Assembly: GCF_001486585.1 (NCBI RefSeq) | Contig: NZ_LN909045.1 | Span: 1-47,366 of the forward strand | Length of the DNA: 47,366 nucleotides | Reading direction: 5' to 3' | Origin: Paenibacillus senegalimassiliensis | GTDB taxonomy: Bacteria; Bacillota; Bacilli; Paenibacillales; Paenibacillaceae | Part shown: positions 8,643 through 18,545 of the stretch, in pieces | Numbering within the stretch: the stretch's first letter is position 1 | Layout: each line of letters starts with the position of its first letter | Position numbers and translations under genes: made by a program | The notes under the pieces: generated by a model | Told to the model about the DNA's origin: nothing | What the model saw: the letters and a program-made list of their open reading frames with translations, nothing else | Databases searched by the model: none

Positions 8643-9602
8643 ATGGCTGATACAGCTACAGCCACTCCGGTTCAGCCCGTTCCGCAGAAGAAGCGGTACT
8701 GGAACGAGACCAGAAGGAGTCGGCTTACGGCCTATACATTTATTTCGCCATTCTTTGTTCTATTTTCTATTTTCGGGTTGTACCCGATCTTGTTTACTAT
8801 CTATTTGTCTTTCTTCAAATGGGACGCGCTAGGTCCGATGAAATATGTCGGCTTCAAAAATTATCAACTGATTACGACGGACCCCACGTTCTGGATTTCG
8901 TTCAGCAATACGCTCATTATGGGACTGATGGGCACCGTGCCGCAGTTGATTGCCGCATTGTTCGTTGCCGTCATGCTGAATTCAGCATTGAACAAATTCA
9001 AGAATACATTCCGTATTTTGTACTTTATGCCTAATATCACCTCCATTGTTGCCGTAACACTGGTCTTCAGTACGATGTTTGGCAACAACGGGATGGTCAA
9101 CTGGACACTTGGCATCTTTGGTCTGGAGAGTGTGCCGTTCAACTCCGGCTGGTGGGGTGTAAAGATTGCCATCTCCACCATGGTGATGTGGCGCTGGATG
9201 GGGTATAACGCGATTATCTTCCTGTCCGGTCTGCAAAGTATTCCAACGGATATTTATGAAGCGGCCAAAATCGATGGCGCAAGCCGTGGGCAACAATTAC
9301 TGTACATTACCTTGCCAATGCTTCGTCCGTTTATCTTGTTCGTAACGCTTGTATCTACGATCGGTGCCCTGCAATTGTTCACAGAACCATACGTGTTCCT
9401 GGGTCAAGGCGGTACGGGTTCGACACGTCAGGAAGGCGTAACGATGGTGACTTATTTGTATAGCGAAGCCTTTAGAAACGGATTCTTCGGTACAGCCGCA
9501 GCTACGGCCGTATTGCTGTTCATCGCTACCATTATTTTTTCCGTCCTTAATATGCTGCTGTCAAGCCGAATGGGTGGAGATACAGGAGGGAAAAAGGCAT
9601 GA
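8643..9602 (+). CDS. ABC sugar importer permease (MalF/UgpA type)
   Basis: A 319-residue inner-membrane permease with six predicted transmembrane segments and a basic cytoplasmic N-terminus (about 1-35). The ATPase-docking EAA loop reads EAAKIDGASRGQQLLYITLP. ATG 8643 is preferred to the upstream in-frame start because GGAGGTG lies 6 nt before it and the upstream codons fall in the hairpin. The stop overlaps the next start (ATGA at 9599-9602), so it is translationally coupled to the second permease. It forms the channel with that partner. Confidence 0.92.
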   Translation: MADTATATPVQPVPQKKRYWNETRRSRLTAYTFISPFFVLFSIFGLYPILFTIYLSFFKWDALGPMKYVGFKNYQLITTDPTFWISFSNTLIMGLMGTVPQLIAALFVAVMLNSALNKFKNTFRILYFMPNITSIVAVTLVFSTMFGNNGMVNWTLGIFGLESVPFNSGWWGVKIAISTMVMWRWMGYNAIIFLSGLQSIPTDIYEAAKIDGASRGQQLLYITLPMLRPFILFVTLVSTIGALQLFTEPYVFLGQGGTGSTRQEGVTMVTYLYSEAFRNGFFGTAAATAVLLFIATIIFSVLNMLLSSRMGGDTGGKKA

Positions 9603-10462
9603 GTTTAGCCGCAGTCAGAAAAAGAAAACCCGACGATCCGGGTCCAATTGCCAAAACGTTATTCTACACGGCCATGATTATCGGGGCGCTGCTGTCCGTG
9701 TTCCCGTTCTATTGGATGTTCGTGGTAGCAACCAACGAGAAGGATGCTGCCTTTCACATTCCTCCGCTGCTTACGCCGGGCGTGGAATTCTTCAATAACT
9801 TCCAGCGCGTGCTGGAGCGTACGGAATTCTTCCGGGCCATGTTCAACTCGGTTGTCGTATCGAGCGCAGTAACGGTATCGGTCGTGTTCCTGAGTACGCT
9901 GGCCGGTTATGCATTCGCGAAATATGAATTCCCATTGAAAAAGACGTTGTTCGTCTTTGTTATCGCGACTATGCTTGTTCCTGCTCAGCTCAGCGTATTG
10001 CCGCAATATGTCATTATGGCTAAGCTGCAATGGATCGACAGCTACAAGGCCCTAATTGTGCCAGCCATGGTTAATGCCTTCGGGATCTTCTGGATGCGCC
10101 AGTACATTAGCTCTGCCGTCCACTCCGAATTAATTGAGGCGGGGCGGATCGATGGCGGCGGTCACTTCCGCATTTTCTGGAGCATTGCCATTCCGGTCGT
10201 AACGCCTGCGATGGCTACTCTTGGTATTTTGAATTTCATGAACGTATGGAATGACTTCTTCTGGCCACTGGTGGTATTGAAGAACAAGGAGAACTATACG
10301 CTTCAACTGGCGTTGCAGCAGTTATTTACGAATAAGGATGGCCTCGATTTCGGGATGATTATGTCCGCCACCTTCACGGCTACCTTGCCGCTGCTTATCG
10401 TATTCCTGCTGTTCAGCCGCTGGGTGATTGCCGGTCTTACGTCCGGTGCAATCAAAAGTTAA
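9599..10462 (+). CDS. ABC sugar importer permease (MalG/UgpE type)
   Basis: A 287-residue second permease subunit with six hydrophobic segments. It has the family features: N-terminal FPFYWMFVVATNEK, the YAFAKYEFPLKK segment and the EAA loop EAGRIDGGGHFRIFWSIAIP. It overlaps the previous gene by 4 bp and so is co-translated with it. It makes the heterodimeric sugar channel with that partner. The start ATG has GGAGGG 9 nt upstream. Confidence 0.93.
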   Translation: MSLAAVRKRKPDDPGPIAKTLFYTAMIIGALLSVFPFYWMFVVATNEKDAAFHIPPLLTPGVEFFNNFQRVLERTEFFRAMFNSVVVSSAVTVSVVFLSTLAGYAFAKYEFPLKKTLFVFVIATMLVPAQLSVLPQYVIMAKLQWIDSYKALIVPAMVNAFGIFWMRQYISSAVHSELIEAGRIDGGGHFRIFWSIAIPVVTPAMATLGILNFMNVWNDFFWPLVVLKNKENYTLQLALQQLFTNKDGLDFGMIMSATFTATLPLLIVFLLFSRWVIAGLTSGAIKS

Positions 10463-10534
10463 TCGCGATATCAAAGGAATAACTAATATCATGAAGAATA
10501 ATAGAATGAGGAGATATTTAGGAGGAAGCCGATT

Positions 10535-12274
10535 ATGAAGCTCCGTCGAAAAATCTTGCTGGCTATTATTCTTCTTGTGTTTATTCCTGTCATACTGATG
10601 GGTTCCATATCGTACTACAGCTTTTCAAATGCGATGGAGAATAAATCAAGCAATTTTTATTGGATCTCCTTGTTGGAGACCGACCGTAAATTAAATTTTG
10701 CACTGAACGAAGTTGCAACCGTATCCAATTCGGCGATTACGCAGCCGATTATTCAGAAGCTGCTGAAGCAGCCGAATTTTGTTGTGACGTATGAGCAAAG
10801 GCAAGACATCAATAACTTAATTAATCATCCGATGATTACGTCATTTGGTTTGTATTCCAAGGATAAGCTACAGTATCAATTCAATGAAATGTCCTTCGAG
10901 GACCTGACGAAGCAAAGCTGGTATGGAGCGATGAAAGCAGCCGAGGGACGCCCTGTTTGGGTAGGTCCCGGCGAGAACGGATCCGCATCCACGGGGAAGC
11001 CGGTTTTGATTCAGGCCCGTTTGATCAAGGATTATTATTCGTTAGAGGATATTGGCGCTTTGGTCATTGACGTCAAGCCGGATATTCTGGATCAAGTGTT
11101 TTGGGATGCGGCCACGTTGAAGCAGGGGGATATTCTGCTTGTGAACAAGCAAGGGAATATTGTCTTCGACAAGTCTGGCACGCATATTGGGGAACGTACG
11201 AACTTCCCCTTCCTGCAGGATGAAGGCTCCGGGGGGAAGGGGTACTATACGGACAAATATCAGGGCGAGAAGTCGCTGATTACTTATTTGCCTTCGCATA
11301 ACAAGGATTGGTATCTGGTAGCCATCACGCCCAGCAAGCTAATCGCTTCGGAATCGCTTTCTATTCGCAATATTGCGATTGTACTGGTGCTGGTCTCGTT
11401 GATATCCGCTTTTCTGTTTGACCGGTTCTTCGTGCGACGGTTGGTGCGCAGTATTATCAGTGCCGTGAACGGGATGAAGCGGGTACAGCAGGGAATCTTC
11501 GTGCCTATTACGTCTGCGGTACGCAGTGAGGATGAGACGGACCTGTTGACCGATGGCTTCAATCGAATGAGCACGCAGATTACCGAGTTAATTCAGCAAG
11601 TACAGACGGAACAGGCGCGCAAGAAGGAAGTTGAGCTGCAAGCGCTGGTGGCTCAGATCAATCCACATTTTATCTATAACTCACTGGAGTCTATTAACTC
11701 TATGGCGGTGCTGCAAGGCAACCGGGATATCAGCAAAATGGTCATCTCTCTGGGTAAGCTGCTGCGCATCAGCATTAGCGAAAATCAGCAGTTAATTCCA
11801 CTGTCTATGGAGATGGAGCATGTCCGTCATTATCTGGACATTCAGAAATTTCGCTTTGAGGACAAATTTTCTTATCACATCGAAGTCCCTGAATCGCTGA
11901 GGTATTATTTGACGCAGAAGCTGATCGTGCAACCGATTGTGGAGAATGCGCTCTATCATGCCATTGAGCAGATGGAAGCTAACGGGACCATCTCAATTAT
12001 AGCTACCGAGGATGAGCGAGATATCCTCATTGATGTGAAGGATAGCGGCCCCGGCTTTGACCCGGATACGCTGTTACATTTATGGAGCAAAGACTGGGGA
12101 ACGTTGAAGAAATACCGGGAGAATGGTGTAGGGCTCAAAAATGTGCATGAACGGCTACGTATCCGGTTTGGCGGTCATTACGGCATCATGATCTGCTCCT
12201 CCCCCGGGTTCGGATCGATTATTCGTATACGTATTCCGAAGATTTTGCAGGATACGTCCACGGCTAAACGATAG
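10535..12274 (+). CDS. YesM-type sensor histidine kinase
   Basis: A 579-residue membrane sensor. A transmembrane helix (about 8-28) is followed by a large extracytoplasmic sensor region (30-285, Cache-like), a second helix (IAIVLVLVSLISAFLF) and a HAMP region. The His_kinase domain has the phospho-acceptor in INPHFIYNSLES (His378). The HATPase_c domain has N-box VENALYHA and G-box DSGPGFDP. It lies between the permeases and the AraC-type response regulator, the usual arrangement for sugar-sensing two-component systems in Paenibacillus. It probably phosphorylates the regulator at 13657 to induce the importer. The start has AGGAGG 8 nt upstream. Confidence 0.92.
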   Translation: MKLRRKILLAIILLVFIPVILMGSISYYSFSNAMENKSSNFYWISLLETDRKLNFALNEVATVSNSAITQPIIQKLLKQPNFVVTYEQRQDINNLINHPMITSFGLYSKDKLQYQFNEMSFEDLTKQSWYGAMKAAEGRPVWVGPGENGSASTGKPVLIQARLIKDYYSLEDIGALVIDVKPDILDQVFWDAATLKQGDILLVNKQGNIVFDKSGTHIGERTNFPFLQDEGSGGKGYYTDKYQGEKSLITYLPSHNKDWYLVAITPSKLIASESLSIRNIAIVLVLVSLISAFLFDRFFVRRLVRSIISAVNGMKRVQQGIFVPITSAVRSEDETDLLTDGFNRMSTQITELIQQVQTEQARKKEVELQALVAQINPHFIYNSLESINSMAVLQGNRDISKMVISLGKLLRISISENQQLIPLSMEMEHVRHYLDIQKFRFEDKFSYHIEVPESLRYYLTQKLIVQPIVENALYHAIEQMEANGTISIIATEDERDILIDVKDSGPGFDPDTLLHLWSKDWGTLKKYRENGVGLKNVHERLRIRFGGHYGIMICSSPGFGSIIRIRIPKILQDTSTAKR

Positions 12275-12288
12275 GGGGCATGAGAGAG

Positions 12289-13638
12289 ATGAAGAAATGG
12301 TTTCTGAATTGGGGTTGGATCGCCGTTTACGCCGTGGTGCTGGCAATTTCGGTACTTGTGATTGCAGCGGACGGCCATGAGCCGATTGAAGAAAGTCAAA
12401 CCGAGAAAATTACGCTCACCTTCCGCCACTTCTGGATCAAGGAGCATGACAGCCAGATGCTGGATATCGTCGAGGATGTCGTGGAGGAGTTTCAGAAGAC
12501 GCATCCGAACGTGAAGGTTAATTTTGAAGGTATGGATCAGACCGTTCATCGGGAGCAGAAGCTGAAGAGTGAGATGGTTACGGGCACGCCGCCCGATATG
12601 TTCGTCTTGTTTGGGGGAGCGGAGATAGAGCCGTATGTTCGTTCCAATCGACTGATGGATTTGACAGAGTTTGCGGAAAAGAATGGCTTGAAGGAAGAGT
12701 TCCAGGACCTTCACCTATGGACTTTTGATGATCACATTTACGGCTTGCCGATTGAGGGCAATGCGGAGCCTCTCTATTACAACAAGGAGATGTTCCGGCA
12801 ATTCGGACTTAAGCCGCCCAAGACGCTGGATGATTTGAATCGTGTTGTTCGCGTGCTTGGAGCCAGTCGCATCACTCCTTTTGCCTTAGGGAATGAGGAG
12901 CGCTGGCCTGCGGCTATCTTTGCCCACTACTTAATGGATCGTTACGCTGGGCCGGAACTGATTAATGAACTGGTACAGGGTGAAGGGAAGTATAGCTTTC
13001 ATAACCCGGGTTATCTGCAAGCCTTTCAGCATTTGAATTCATGGATTAATGATAGCGCGTTTAGTGTACCGGCTAATGATCTGTCCACAGAAGAAGCGAT
13101 TGAGTTGTTCACGAGCGGCAAGGCGGGCATGTATCTGAACGGGAACTGGGATATCAATCTATTCCATAGCGGTAAAGCGCCGGAGGGATTTCAGAATCAA
13201 GTTGGCGTCATTCCCTTCCCATCGCGTACGAAGGATGGCAGCAAGTCCATTGCCGGGGGTTATACGATAGGCATCGGCTTATCTTCTAATCTGGAAGAGG
13301 CTAAATGGGAGGCGGCGCAGGAACTGCTCAAGGCATTTTATACAGAGGATGTTCAGCGGCGTATCGTATATGAAGCGCTGCGGATTCCTTCCATGAAGAT
13401 TACTTATGATTCCAATAAGACGGGGCCAGTATTTGCCCAGGTCATCGAGTTGATGGAGCAAAGCTCGCAAAGCTTTGTACCGTATGATAACGTGTTGTCG
13501 CCAGAGGTGAACAAGACCTTCTTGAAGGTCTTGGAGGAAATGCTGGGGAGCCGGATTTCCCCGGGAGGAGCACTGGATCAGATTCAGTTAACATCGGAGC
13601 AATATTGGCAACTGAGGAGAAGCTCTCTGCCTAATTAA
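12289..13638 (+). CDS. Membrane-anchored sugar-binding protein, possible co-sensor
   Basis: A 449-residue family-1 extracellular solute-binding protein. It differs from the first one: it has one N-terminal hydrophobic segment (WGWIAVYAVVLAISVLVIA) with no lipobox Cys, so it is anchored or secreted by a plain signal. The binding-protein core is clear (LYYNKEMFRQFGLKPPKTL, AGMYLNGNWDINLF, AGGYTIGIG). It sits between the sensor kinase and response regulator genes, 14 nt after the kinase stop. This suggests it presents the sugar to the kinase rather than to the permeases (inference). ATG 12289 is preferred over 12280, because AGGGGG would be too close to the latter. Confidence 0.82.
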   Translation: MKKWFLNWGWIAVYAVVLAISVLVIAADGHEPIEESQTEKITLTFRHFWIKEHDSQMLDIVEDVVEEFQKTHPNVKVNFEGMDQTVHREQKLKSEMVTGTPPDMFVLFGGAEIEPYVRSNRLMDLTEFAEKNGLKEEFQDLHLWTFDDHIYGLPIEGNAEPLYYNKEMFRQFGLKPPKTLDDLNRVVRVLGASRITPFALGNEERWPAAIFAHYLMDRYAGPELINELVQGEGKYSFHNPGYLQAFQHLNSWINDSAFSVPANDLSTEEAIELFTSGKAGMYLNGNWDINLFHSGKAPEGFQNQVGVIPFPSRTKDGSKSIAGGYTIGIGLSSNLEEAKWEAAQELLKAFYTEDVQRRIVYEALRIPSMKITYDSNKTGPVFAQVIELMEQSSQSFVPYDNVLSPEVNKTFLKVLEEMLGSRISPGGALDQIQLTSEQYWQLRRSSLPN

Positions 13639-13656
13639 CCGTGAGGAGGTAACGAC

Positions 13657-15252
13657 ATGGTCGTTCAGGATAAGAAATACCGGGTTATTCTGGTAGATGA
13701 CGAACCGGTCATTTTGCGTAGCCTGAAGGTAGCGGTTCCCTGGGAGCAGATGAATTTGGAGATTGTGGGCGAAGCGAGGAACGGGGAGAAGGCGCTACAG
13801 CTTGTTCGCGAGCTGTCGCCGCATATGATTATTAGCGATATCCGCATGCCGGGCATCGATGGCATAGCGTTGATGAAGGAAGTGCTGGCGGAGAACGCCA
13901 AGAGATTGTTCATCTTTATTAGCGGATACGGGGAATTTGAATATGCACGGGAGGCGCTGCGGGAAGGCGCCTTCGACTATTTGCTGAAGCCAATTGATCA
14001 TGATGAGTTGATAGAGATGCTGGAGCGGGCCAAGAAGAACCTGGAGAAGCAGACGGAGAACGACCGGTTATTGCATTCGGTGCAAGCCTTGTCGGTGCTG
14101 GCGCGTGAGCGGATGTTTGCCGAGTTCATCGAAGGCAATCCCAGTCAAAGTCCCCTTGAGCATATGCGCTGGCTGGAGAACAGTGAGCTGTCGCAGGGGT
14201 ATTTCATGGCCGTGATTCAACTGGATCATTATTTGAAGCTGACGGGGCAATGGACCTCTGACGAGCGGCGCTTATGGCTGTTTGCGATTCGCAATATTCT
14301 AGCGGAATGGTCGCTTGAGCAGGGTGGACTTACGGTCTTTCCTTTTCATGGGGGTGAATGGATTCTGCTGTTCCCCAGCTCGCTTAGCGATCAGAAGGAA
14401 GAATTGGGCACGGATGTCATCCGTCAAATCAAACAGAATACCAAGTTGTCTTGCTCTATTGGATTCAGTCAAACCACGTCAGGACTGGAGAGCTTGAGCG
14501 AGGCTTATCAGAGTGCGGCCAAAGCGTTGTATCGTCGATTCTACAGTGAGCATCCAGGGGTGTTCGTGGATGATGCTAAGCTTGCGGGGAGTGTTGTTTC
14601 GGAACCGAAATATCCTAAGCATTTGGAGGCTGTGTTACTGGATAGTATCCGAACGTTGCACCGGGAACGGCTACTTACGGCTTTTGATGAGACGAAGCAG
14701 TATATTGAGGAACAGGCGATTACTAAGGAAGTAGCTGAGCGAATCATTGTGGAAATGACCGTCGTACTGTACCGTCAATATGAGCACATGAATTTGTTGT
14801 TAGAGTGGTCGCTGGAAGGGCTGCTCCAGGAGTTGCATTCCTTGGGGACTCTGCCCGAAATGATAGGATTCTTGAAGGCCAGCTTCGGCAAATGGATTAC
14901 AGAAAGCCGGGAAAACTCTACAAAGGAAGATATTCAGACGGTTATTGCCAAAACGCAGGAATATATTCTCGGCAATTATCACAAGGATCTTAGCATTGAG
15001 GAGGTATCCGAGCTGGCGGATCTCAGCATCAGTCACTTCTGTCTGCTGTTCAAGCAGGTGACGGGATATACCTTCCTGGAATACCTGACCCAGTGCCGGA
15101 TTGAGAAGGCGAAGTATATCTTGAAGAACAGCCATGTGAAGGTCTATCAGGTGGCTCCGATGGTGGGCTATCAAGACCCACGTTATTTCACCCAGGTCTT
15201 TAAGAAGTTAACGGGGATGACGCCAACCGAATTCCGGGAGATAGGGGCTTAG
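13657..15252 (+). CDS. YesN-type AraC family response regulator
   Basis: A 531-residue cytosolic transcription activator. The receiver domain (about 8-125) has the acidic pair VDDE (13-16), the phosphorylated Asp61 in IISDIRMPG, and the Lys of DYLLKPID. A middle region of about 290 residues is typical of the family. The C-terminal AraC DNA-binding domain (about 430-530) has two helix-turn-helices, with EEVSELADLSISHFCLLFKQ and the signature VGYQDPRYFTQVFKKLTGM. It is the partner of the sensor kinase two genes upstream and probably activates the importer promoter before 7158. GAGGAGGT precedes the start by 6 nt. Confidence 0.94.
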   Translation: MVVQDKKYRVILVDDEPVILRSLKVAVPWEQMNLEIVGEARNGEKALQLVRELSPHMIISDIRMPGIDGIALMKEVLAENAKRLFIFISGYGEFEYAREALREGAFDYLLKPIDHDELIEMLERAKKNLEKQTENDRLLHSVQALSVLARERMFAEFIEGNPSQSPLEHMRWLENSELSQGYFMAVIQLDHYLKLTGQWTSDERRLWLFAIRNILAEWSLEQGGLTVFPFHGGEWILLFPSSLSDQKEELGTDVIRQIKQNTKLSCSIGFSQTTSGLESLSEAYQSAAKALYRRFYSEHPGVFVDDAKLAGSVVSEPKYPKHLEAVLLDSIRTLHRERLLTAFDETKQYIEEQAITKEVAERIIVEMTVVLYRQYEHMNLLLEWSLEGLLQELHSLGTLPEMIGFLKASFGKWITESRENSTKEDIQTVIAKTQEYILGNYHKDLSIEEVSELADLSISHFCLLFKQVTGYTFLEYLTQCRIEKAKYILKNSHVKVYQVAPMVGYQDPRYFTQVFKKLTGMTPTEFREIGA

Positions 15253-15325
15253 ATCAGATGTGTTAAAATGGAGCCAGAAGCTTAATCTCCATAAATGAGT
15301 TGGCTAATCAGCATAGAAGGGTGAA

Positions 15326-16261
15326 TTGTATTCCATGTCAGGGTTAGAATTAAAGCGTAATGCGCGTCTTGGGGACCGCAGCCCTATTTCCGAATATTCA
15401 TACCGTATCCGTAAAGTTCTATCCGCGAGTGAACTGGCTATCGTGTATGTTGCTCGCAATGAACAGGACGGTACAAAATGTGTCATCAAGGAGTTTTGTC
15501 CCAATGGGTTTGTTTACAGGGGCAAAGATGGAGTAACGTTGTACCCTAAGGCGGGTGGTTCGGCTGATAAGTATGCCTTGCTTCGGGAGGCCTTTCAGCA
15601 GGAGGGGGAAGTGCTCGCCGGACTTAATCATTCTGGAGTCGTCCGTTGTCTTGCTCGTTTCGAGCAGAATAAGACGGCTTATATTGTGATGGAGTATTGC
15701 GAAGGCGTTACGCTAGACAAATACATAGCTGCGAATAGAGCAGCAGTTACACCTCAATTCTTCTACTCAACTATGCGGTCATTAATTGATACTCTTATGG
15801 AGTTACATGACTCGGGTATCATTCATCGCGATCTCAAGCCAGGCAATGTCATGATCTCGAGCACCGGACAATGTAAATTGCTTGATTTTGGCTCAGCAGT
15901 AGTGGTAGAGAGCAATCCGATGAAACGGCCGATCCTAACAACAACGGGGTATTCCCCGCTTGAGTTTTACTCAGAGCAAGCTGTTTTAGGCCCGGAGAGT
16001 GATATATACAGTCTTGCAGCGGTGTTCTATTTCTGTTGTAACGGAGAGCCTCCAACTGATGTGCGCAAACGCCTGTTTGAACAGCGGCAGGAAGTGATGA
16101 GCAAAGACATAAAGCGTGCGTGGCCGTTCCTCTCCCGGGCAGTTAGTCAAGGGCTTGTTGTTCCGGCTGAGAAACGTCACGCCACACTTAGTCGCTTCAA
16201 AACGGCAATATGGCTGGAATATTGGCTTAAGCAGGTGTATCGGCGCGAGTATAAATATTAG
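15326..16261 (+). CDS. Ser/Thr protein kinase of the injection-system locus
   Basis: A 311-residue eukaryotic-type protein kinase with only a catalytic domain and no membrane segment. Key residues are present: Lys55 (CVIKEF), the catalytic loop HRDLKPGNVM (Asp169) and the metal-binding DFG (LLDFGSA, Asp187). TTGYSPLEFY forms the activation and P+1 region, and SDIYSLAAVFYF is subdomain IX. The glycine-rich loop is poor (RKVLSASELAIVY). TTG 15326 has AGAAGG 5 nt upstream; ATG 15335 is an alternative. Kinase, PP2C phosphatases and FHA proteins occur together in proteobacterial T6SS loci (PpkA/PppA/Fha), so this probably switches on assembly by phosphorylating an FHA ligand. Its 3' end overlaps the convergent VWA gene by 35 bp. 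Confidence 0.87.
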   Translation: MYSMSGLELKRNARLGDRSPISEYSYRIRKVLSASELAIVYVARNEQDGTKCVIKEFCPNGFVYRGKDGVTLYPKAGGSADKYALLREAFQQEGEVLAGLNHSGVVRCLARFEQNKTAYIVMEYCEGVTLDKYIAANRAAVTPQFFYSTMRSLIDTLMELHDSGIIHRDLKPGNVMISSTGQCKLLDFGSAVVVESNPMKRPILTTTGYSPLEFYSEQAVLGPESDIYSLAAVFYFCCNGEPPTDVRKRLFEQRQEVMSKDIKRAWPFLSRAVSQGLVVPAEKRHATLSRFKTAIWLEYWLKQVYRREYKY

Positions 16262-18320
16262 TATTTGGCTTGATTGCTTTATATCTGAGCTCTAATTCGG
16301 TAATGCTGTCCTGGAAGGTAATATAGAGCTTATCATTGTATTCCAGTATCTCTTGTTTACCCGCTGGTATGGGCGTACGGTTACGGACAAGTGAGCAACG
16401 TGACTTGTTCTGAACAATCAGAGTGCCGTCCTTGCCAGCCGTGAAATAGATATTTACCGCTTCCGGAAGGGGTTCGTTGACGTCAAGACTTGAGAATAGT
16501 GTTCCAAGGTTAACAGTTCGTTCCGGGAAGGCCGTCAGAGGCCATGACTTAACAGGAATATCACTACCGCTCGCCGTACTTAGGAAGTAGCCTTCCAGCT
16601 TGCCGGCGAAGGTTGGTTTTGGTCGAAGCCACAAGAACAATACAATACCTATTACGACAAGTGCAAACCCTGAAGCAATTAACCACTTCATTAAGGTGTA
16701 TTTGGACGTGACACTTAGCTCCAAATAAGCGGTAGCCTGCTCGCCTTCCGTATCGGTTGCAATGATGACCAGCCGGGAGTCTCCCGTTTGGTGCGGAAAG
16801 ATTCTTAAGTGATTCCCCGTCAGTTCGCTTTGAATAGACTTTCCTGCCTGCTCCTGCATAGCAAAGGAGAGTGTATCTCCATTTCCATCATAAAACAGTT
16901 CGTATAAATCAAGCTCCTTCTGTCCATCCTCTTTCATGAAGTGAAGCTGCTCTGCACCTTGCACCGTGGGTGCCAAATTCGTAATTGTTTGCGTATGTAT
17001 TTTCGTATTTCGAAAGAAAGCCTCCCCCTCTAGTTTGGCAAACCACTCGTATTCCCCTGTAGCTGTGAACGTATGCTGAGCACTCAAGCGTTGTCCATCA
17101 TTGTCCATCGCCACAATTTCTTCCGCATTCGTTGCTTTATTTAGAATAACTAACTCTGCTTTTACCCCATCGTATAGTTCCTTCTCCTGCAGAATCTCAT
17201 TTGAACCGGTGTCGACCAAATGCACCTCAATAGTTGCAGGTTGCCCCTTAATCGCTTCACCACTTGCTATCTGGGCCACCGCCTCCATACTATAGCTTCC
17301 CAGTAAGCTGATCTTAATAAGATCTCCTGGACTTCCCTTGAACTTTAGTGTTGCCTTTCCCTGCTTGGGGGCGGTAATTTTCAGCAACGTATAGCTGTTC
17401 GATTTGAACAAGCGCATGTTCTTTGAACTATAGAACAACTGTGCATCTTTTAGCGGCTTCGTGGACAACAGGATAAGGTTGGCCTCACTCATCGAGGAGT
17501 TGGGGATATCCACCTGAACCTCCTGTAACTGACCCGATGCTGTGACCCCAGCCAGGGGCATGAGCACAGAACGCATTTCTTGGGCAAATATCTGGTTGAA
17601 AATATCAGGCAAATCCTCGGCACTGCTTGTGGTATAGAAGGCCCCACCCGTGTTTTGGGCAATCCGTTTTAATTCATCTGGGTTCAATGTACCGTCATGA
17701 TTCAAGCCAATGGTGTATATGGGGTAACTATGTTTCTGAGCCATCTCTATGGCGCTATCACTATCTTTAGACGAGTCGTCCTTGGTTCTTGATTGCTGGT
17801 AAGGTCCGAAGTCAGTCTCCCCATCAGACAGCAGAATGAGGAAGGGTTTGCGCTTCTCATTATCTCCTTCGCTGCCTGCAGGAGCAGTTAGCAACTTGCT
17901 CCCCGTGAGTAATCCCAGCCCAAGATCTGTATAGCCTGTTCGACGCAAGTCGCTGATTTTTTGCTTGATCTCATCTTTCTTAGAAGCGACGGAAATCGGT
18001 GTCAGCGGCATCGAGCTTACAATCTTGTGGTTGTAGGCAGCAAAGCCGATACGTGTTCGACTGGCATCGCTGATATCCATGAACATGCGGACGACCTCAT
18101 TAGCCATTTTTTCGGGATCAGAATGATTCATTGAATAACTTGTGTCAAGTACAAATACGGCATCGAAGCCTTCTTGTGACTCAACCTGCCGATTGGCCGC
18201 CAGAGCAGTCAGGGAAAGGGAAGAGAGCGTTAAAGTGATGATAAGACACAAAATCAGGATTTTAGTCCTAGTAAGGTTGTGGGTTGTAAATATTTGTCTG
18301 TTTTTATTTTGCATAATCAT
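16227..18320 (-). CDS. Membrane VWA-domain protein with FHA-like cytoplasmic tail
   Basis: A 697-residue protein. A signal peptide or anchor (about 18-42) is followed by a von Willebrand A domain (about 52-250). Its metal site DTSYS (59-63) is intact, with GYTDLG and LSDGETD completing it. Beta-rich extracytoplasmic regions follow, then a transmembrane segment (near 545-567, WLIASGFALVVIGIVLFLWL). The cytoplasmic tail of about 125 residues has beta-strand spacing (NLGTLFSSL, GTLIVQNKSRCSLV, YNDKLYITF) that resembles an FHA fold. Outside ligand binding could thus be relayed to the kinase/FHA module (inference). It is transcribed away from the CIS genes and convergent with the kinase. GAGGTG lies 8 nt before the start. 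Confidence 0.75.
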   Translation of the reverse strand: MIMQNKNRQIFTTHNLTRTKILILCLIITLTLSSLSLTALAANRQVESQEGFDAVFVLDTSYSMNHSDPEKMANEVVRMFMDISDASRTRIGFAAYNHKIVSSMPLTPISVASKKDEIKQKISDLRRTGYTDLGLGLLTGSKLLTAPAGSEGDNEKRKPFLILLSDGETDFGPYQQSRTKDDSSKDSDSAIEMAQKHSYPIYTIGLNHDGTLNPDELKRIAQNTGGAFYTTSSAEDLPDIFNQIFAQEMRSVLMPLAGVTASGQLQEVQVDIPNSSMSEANLILLSTKPLKDAQLFYSSKNMRLFKSNSYTLLKITAPKQGKATLKFKGSPGDLIKISLLGSYSMEAVAQIASGEAIKGQPATIEVHLVDTGSNEILQEKELYDGVKAELVILNKATNAEEIVAMDNDGQRLSAQHTFTATGEYEWFAKLEGEAFFRNTKIHTQTITNLAPTVQGAEQLHFMKEDGQKELDLYELFYDGNGDTLSFAMQEQAGKSIQSELTGNHLRIFPHQTGDSRLVIIATDTEGEQATAYLELSVTSKYTLMKWLIASGFALVVIGIVLFLWLRPKPTFAGKLEGYFLSTASGSDIPVKSWPLTAFPERTVNLGTLFSSLDVNEPLPEAVNIYFTAGKDGTLIVQNKSRCSLVRNRTPIPAGKQEILEYNDKLYITFQDSITELELRYKAIKPNTNIYTRADTPA

Positions 18321-18515
18321 CCAGTCTACACCTCAATTAAATAAAAATTGTAAAATAGATCTTTTAAGCTATTCAGCAATCATCCCCTCTATATCGGATG
18401 GTCCAATTTGAATTTGTATACAATTCCAAAAAATAGGTCTTTGATTGGATAAATATGACTCGTATTGAATTTTTAATAGGACTAAATCCCTTATTTCAGG
18501 ATTGAATGCTATAGA

Positions 18516-18545
18516 TTGACAATTTTAGCGGGTGCTGTTTATGAT
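18516..18545 (+). promoter_or_regulatory. Sigma-A promoter of the main CIS operon
   Basis: TTGACA (18516-18521) and TATGAT (18540-18545) are separated by 18 nt. This is the best promoter in the 381-bp gap between the divergent VWA and sheath genes. It leaves a 5' leader of about 150 nt before the sheath start. From 18321 to 18515 the gap is AT-rich, and I see no further clear feature there. Confidence 0.65.

Noticed and set aside
16227..18320. VWA gene as part of a MoxR/BatA-type metal-insertion system
   Set aside because: No MoxR AAA+ ATPase lies nearby, and the context is the kinase/FHA module.
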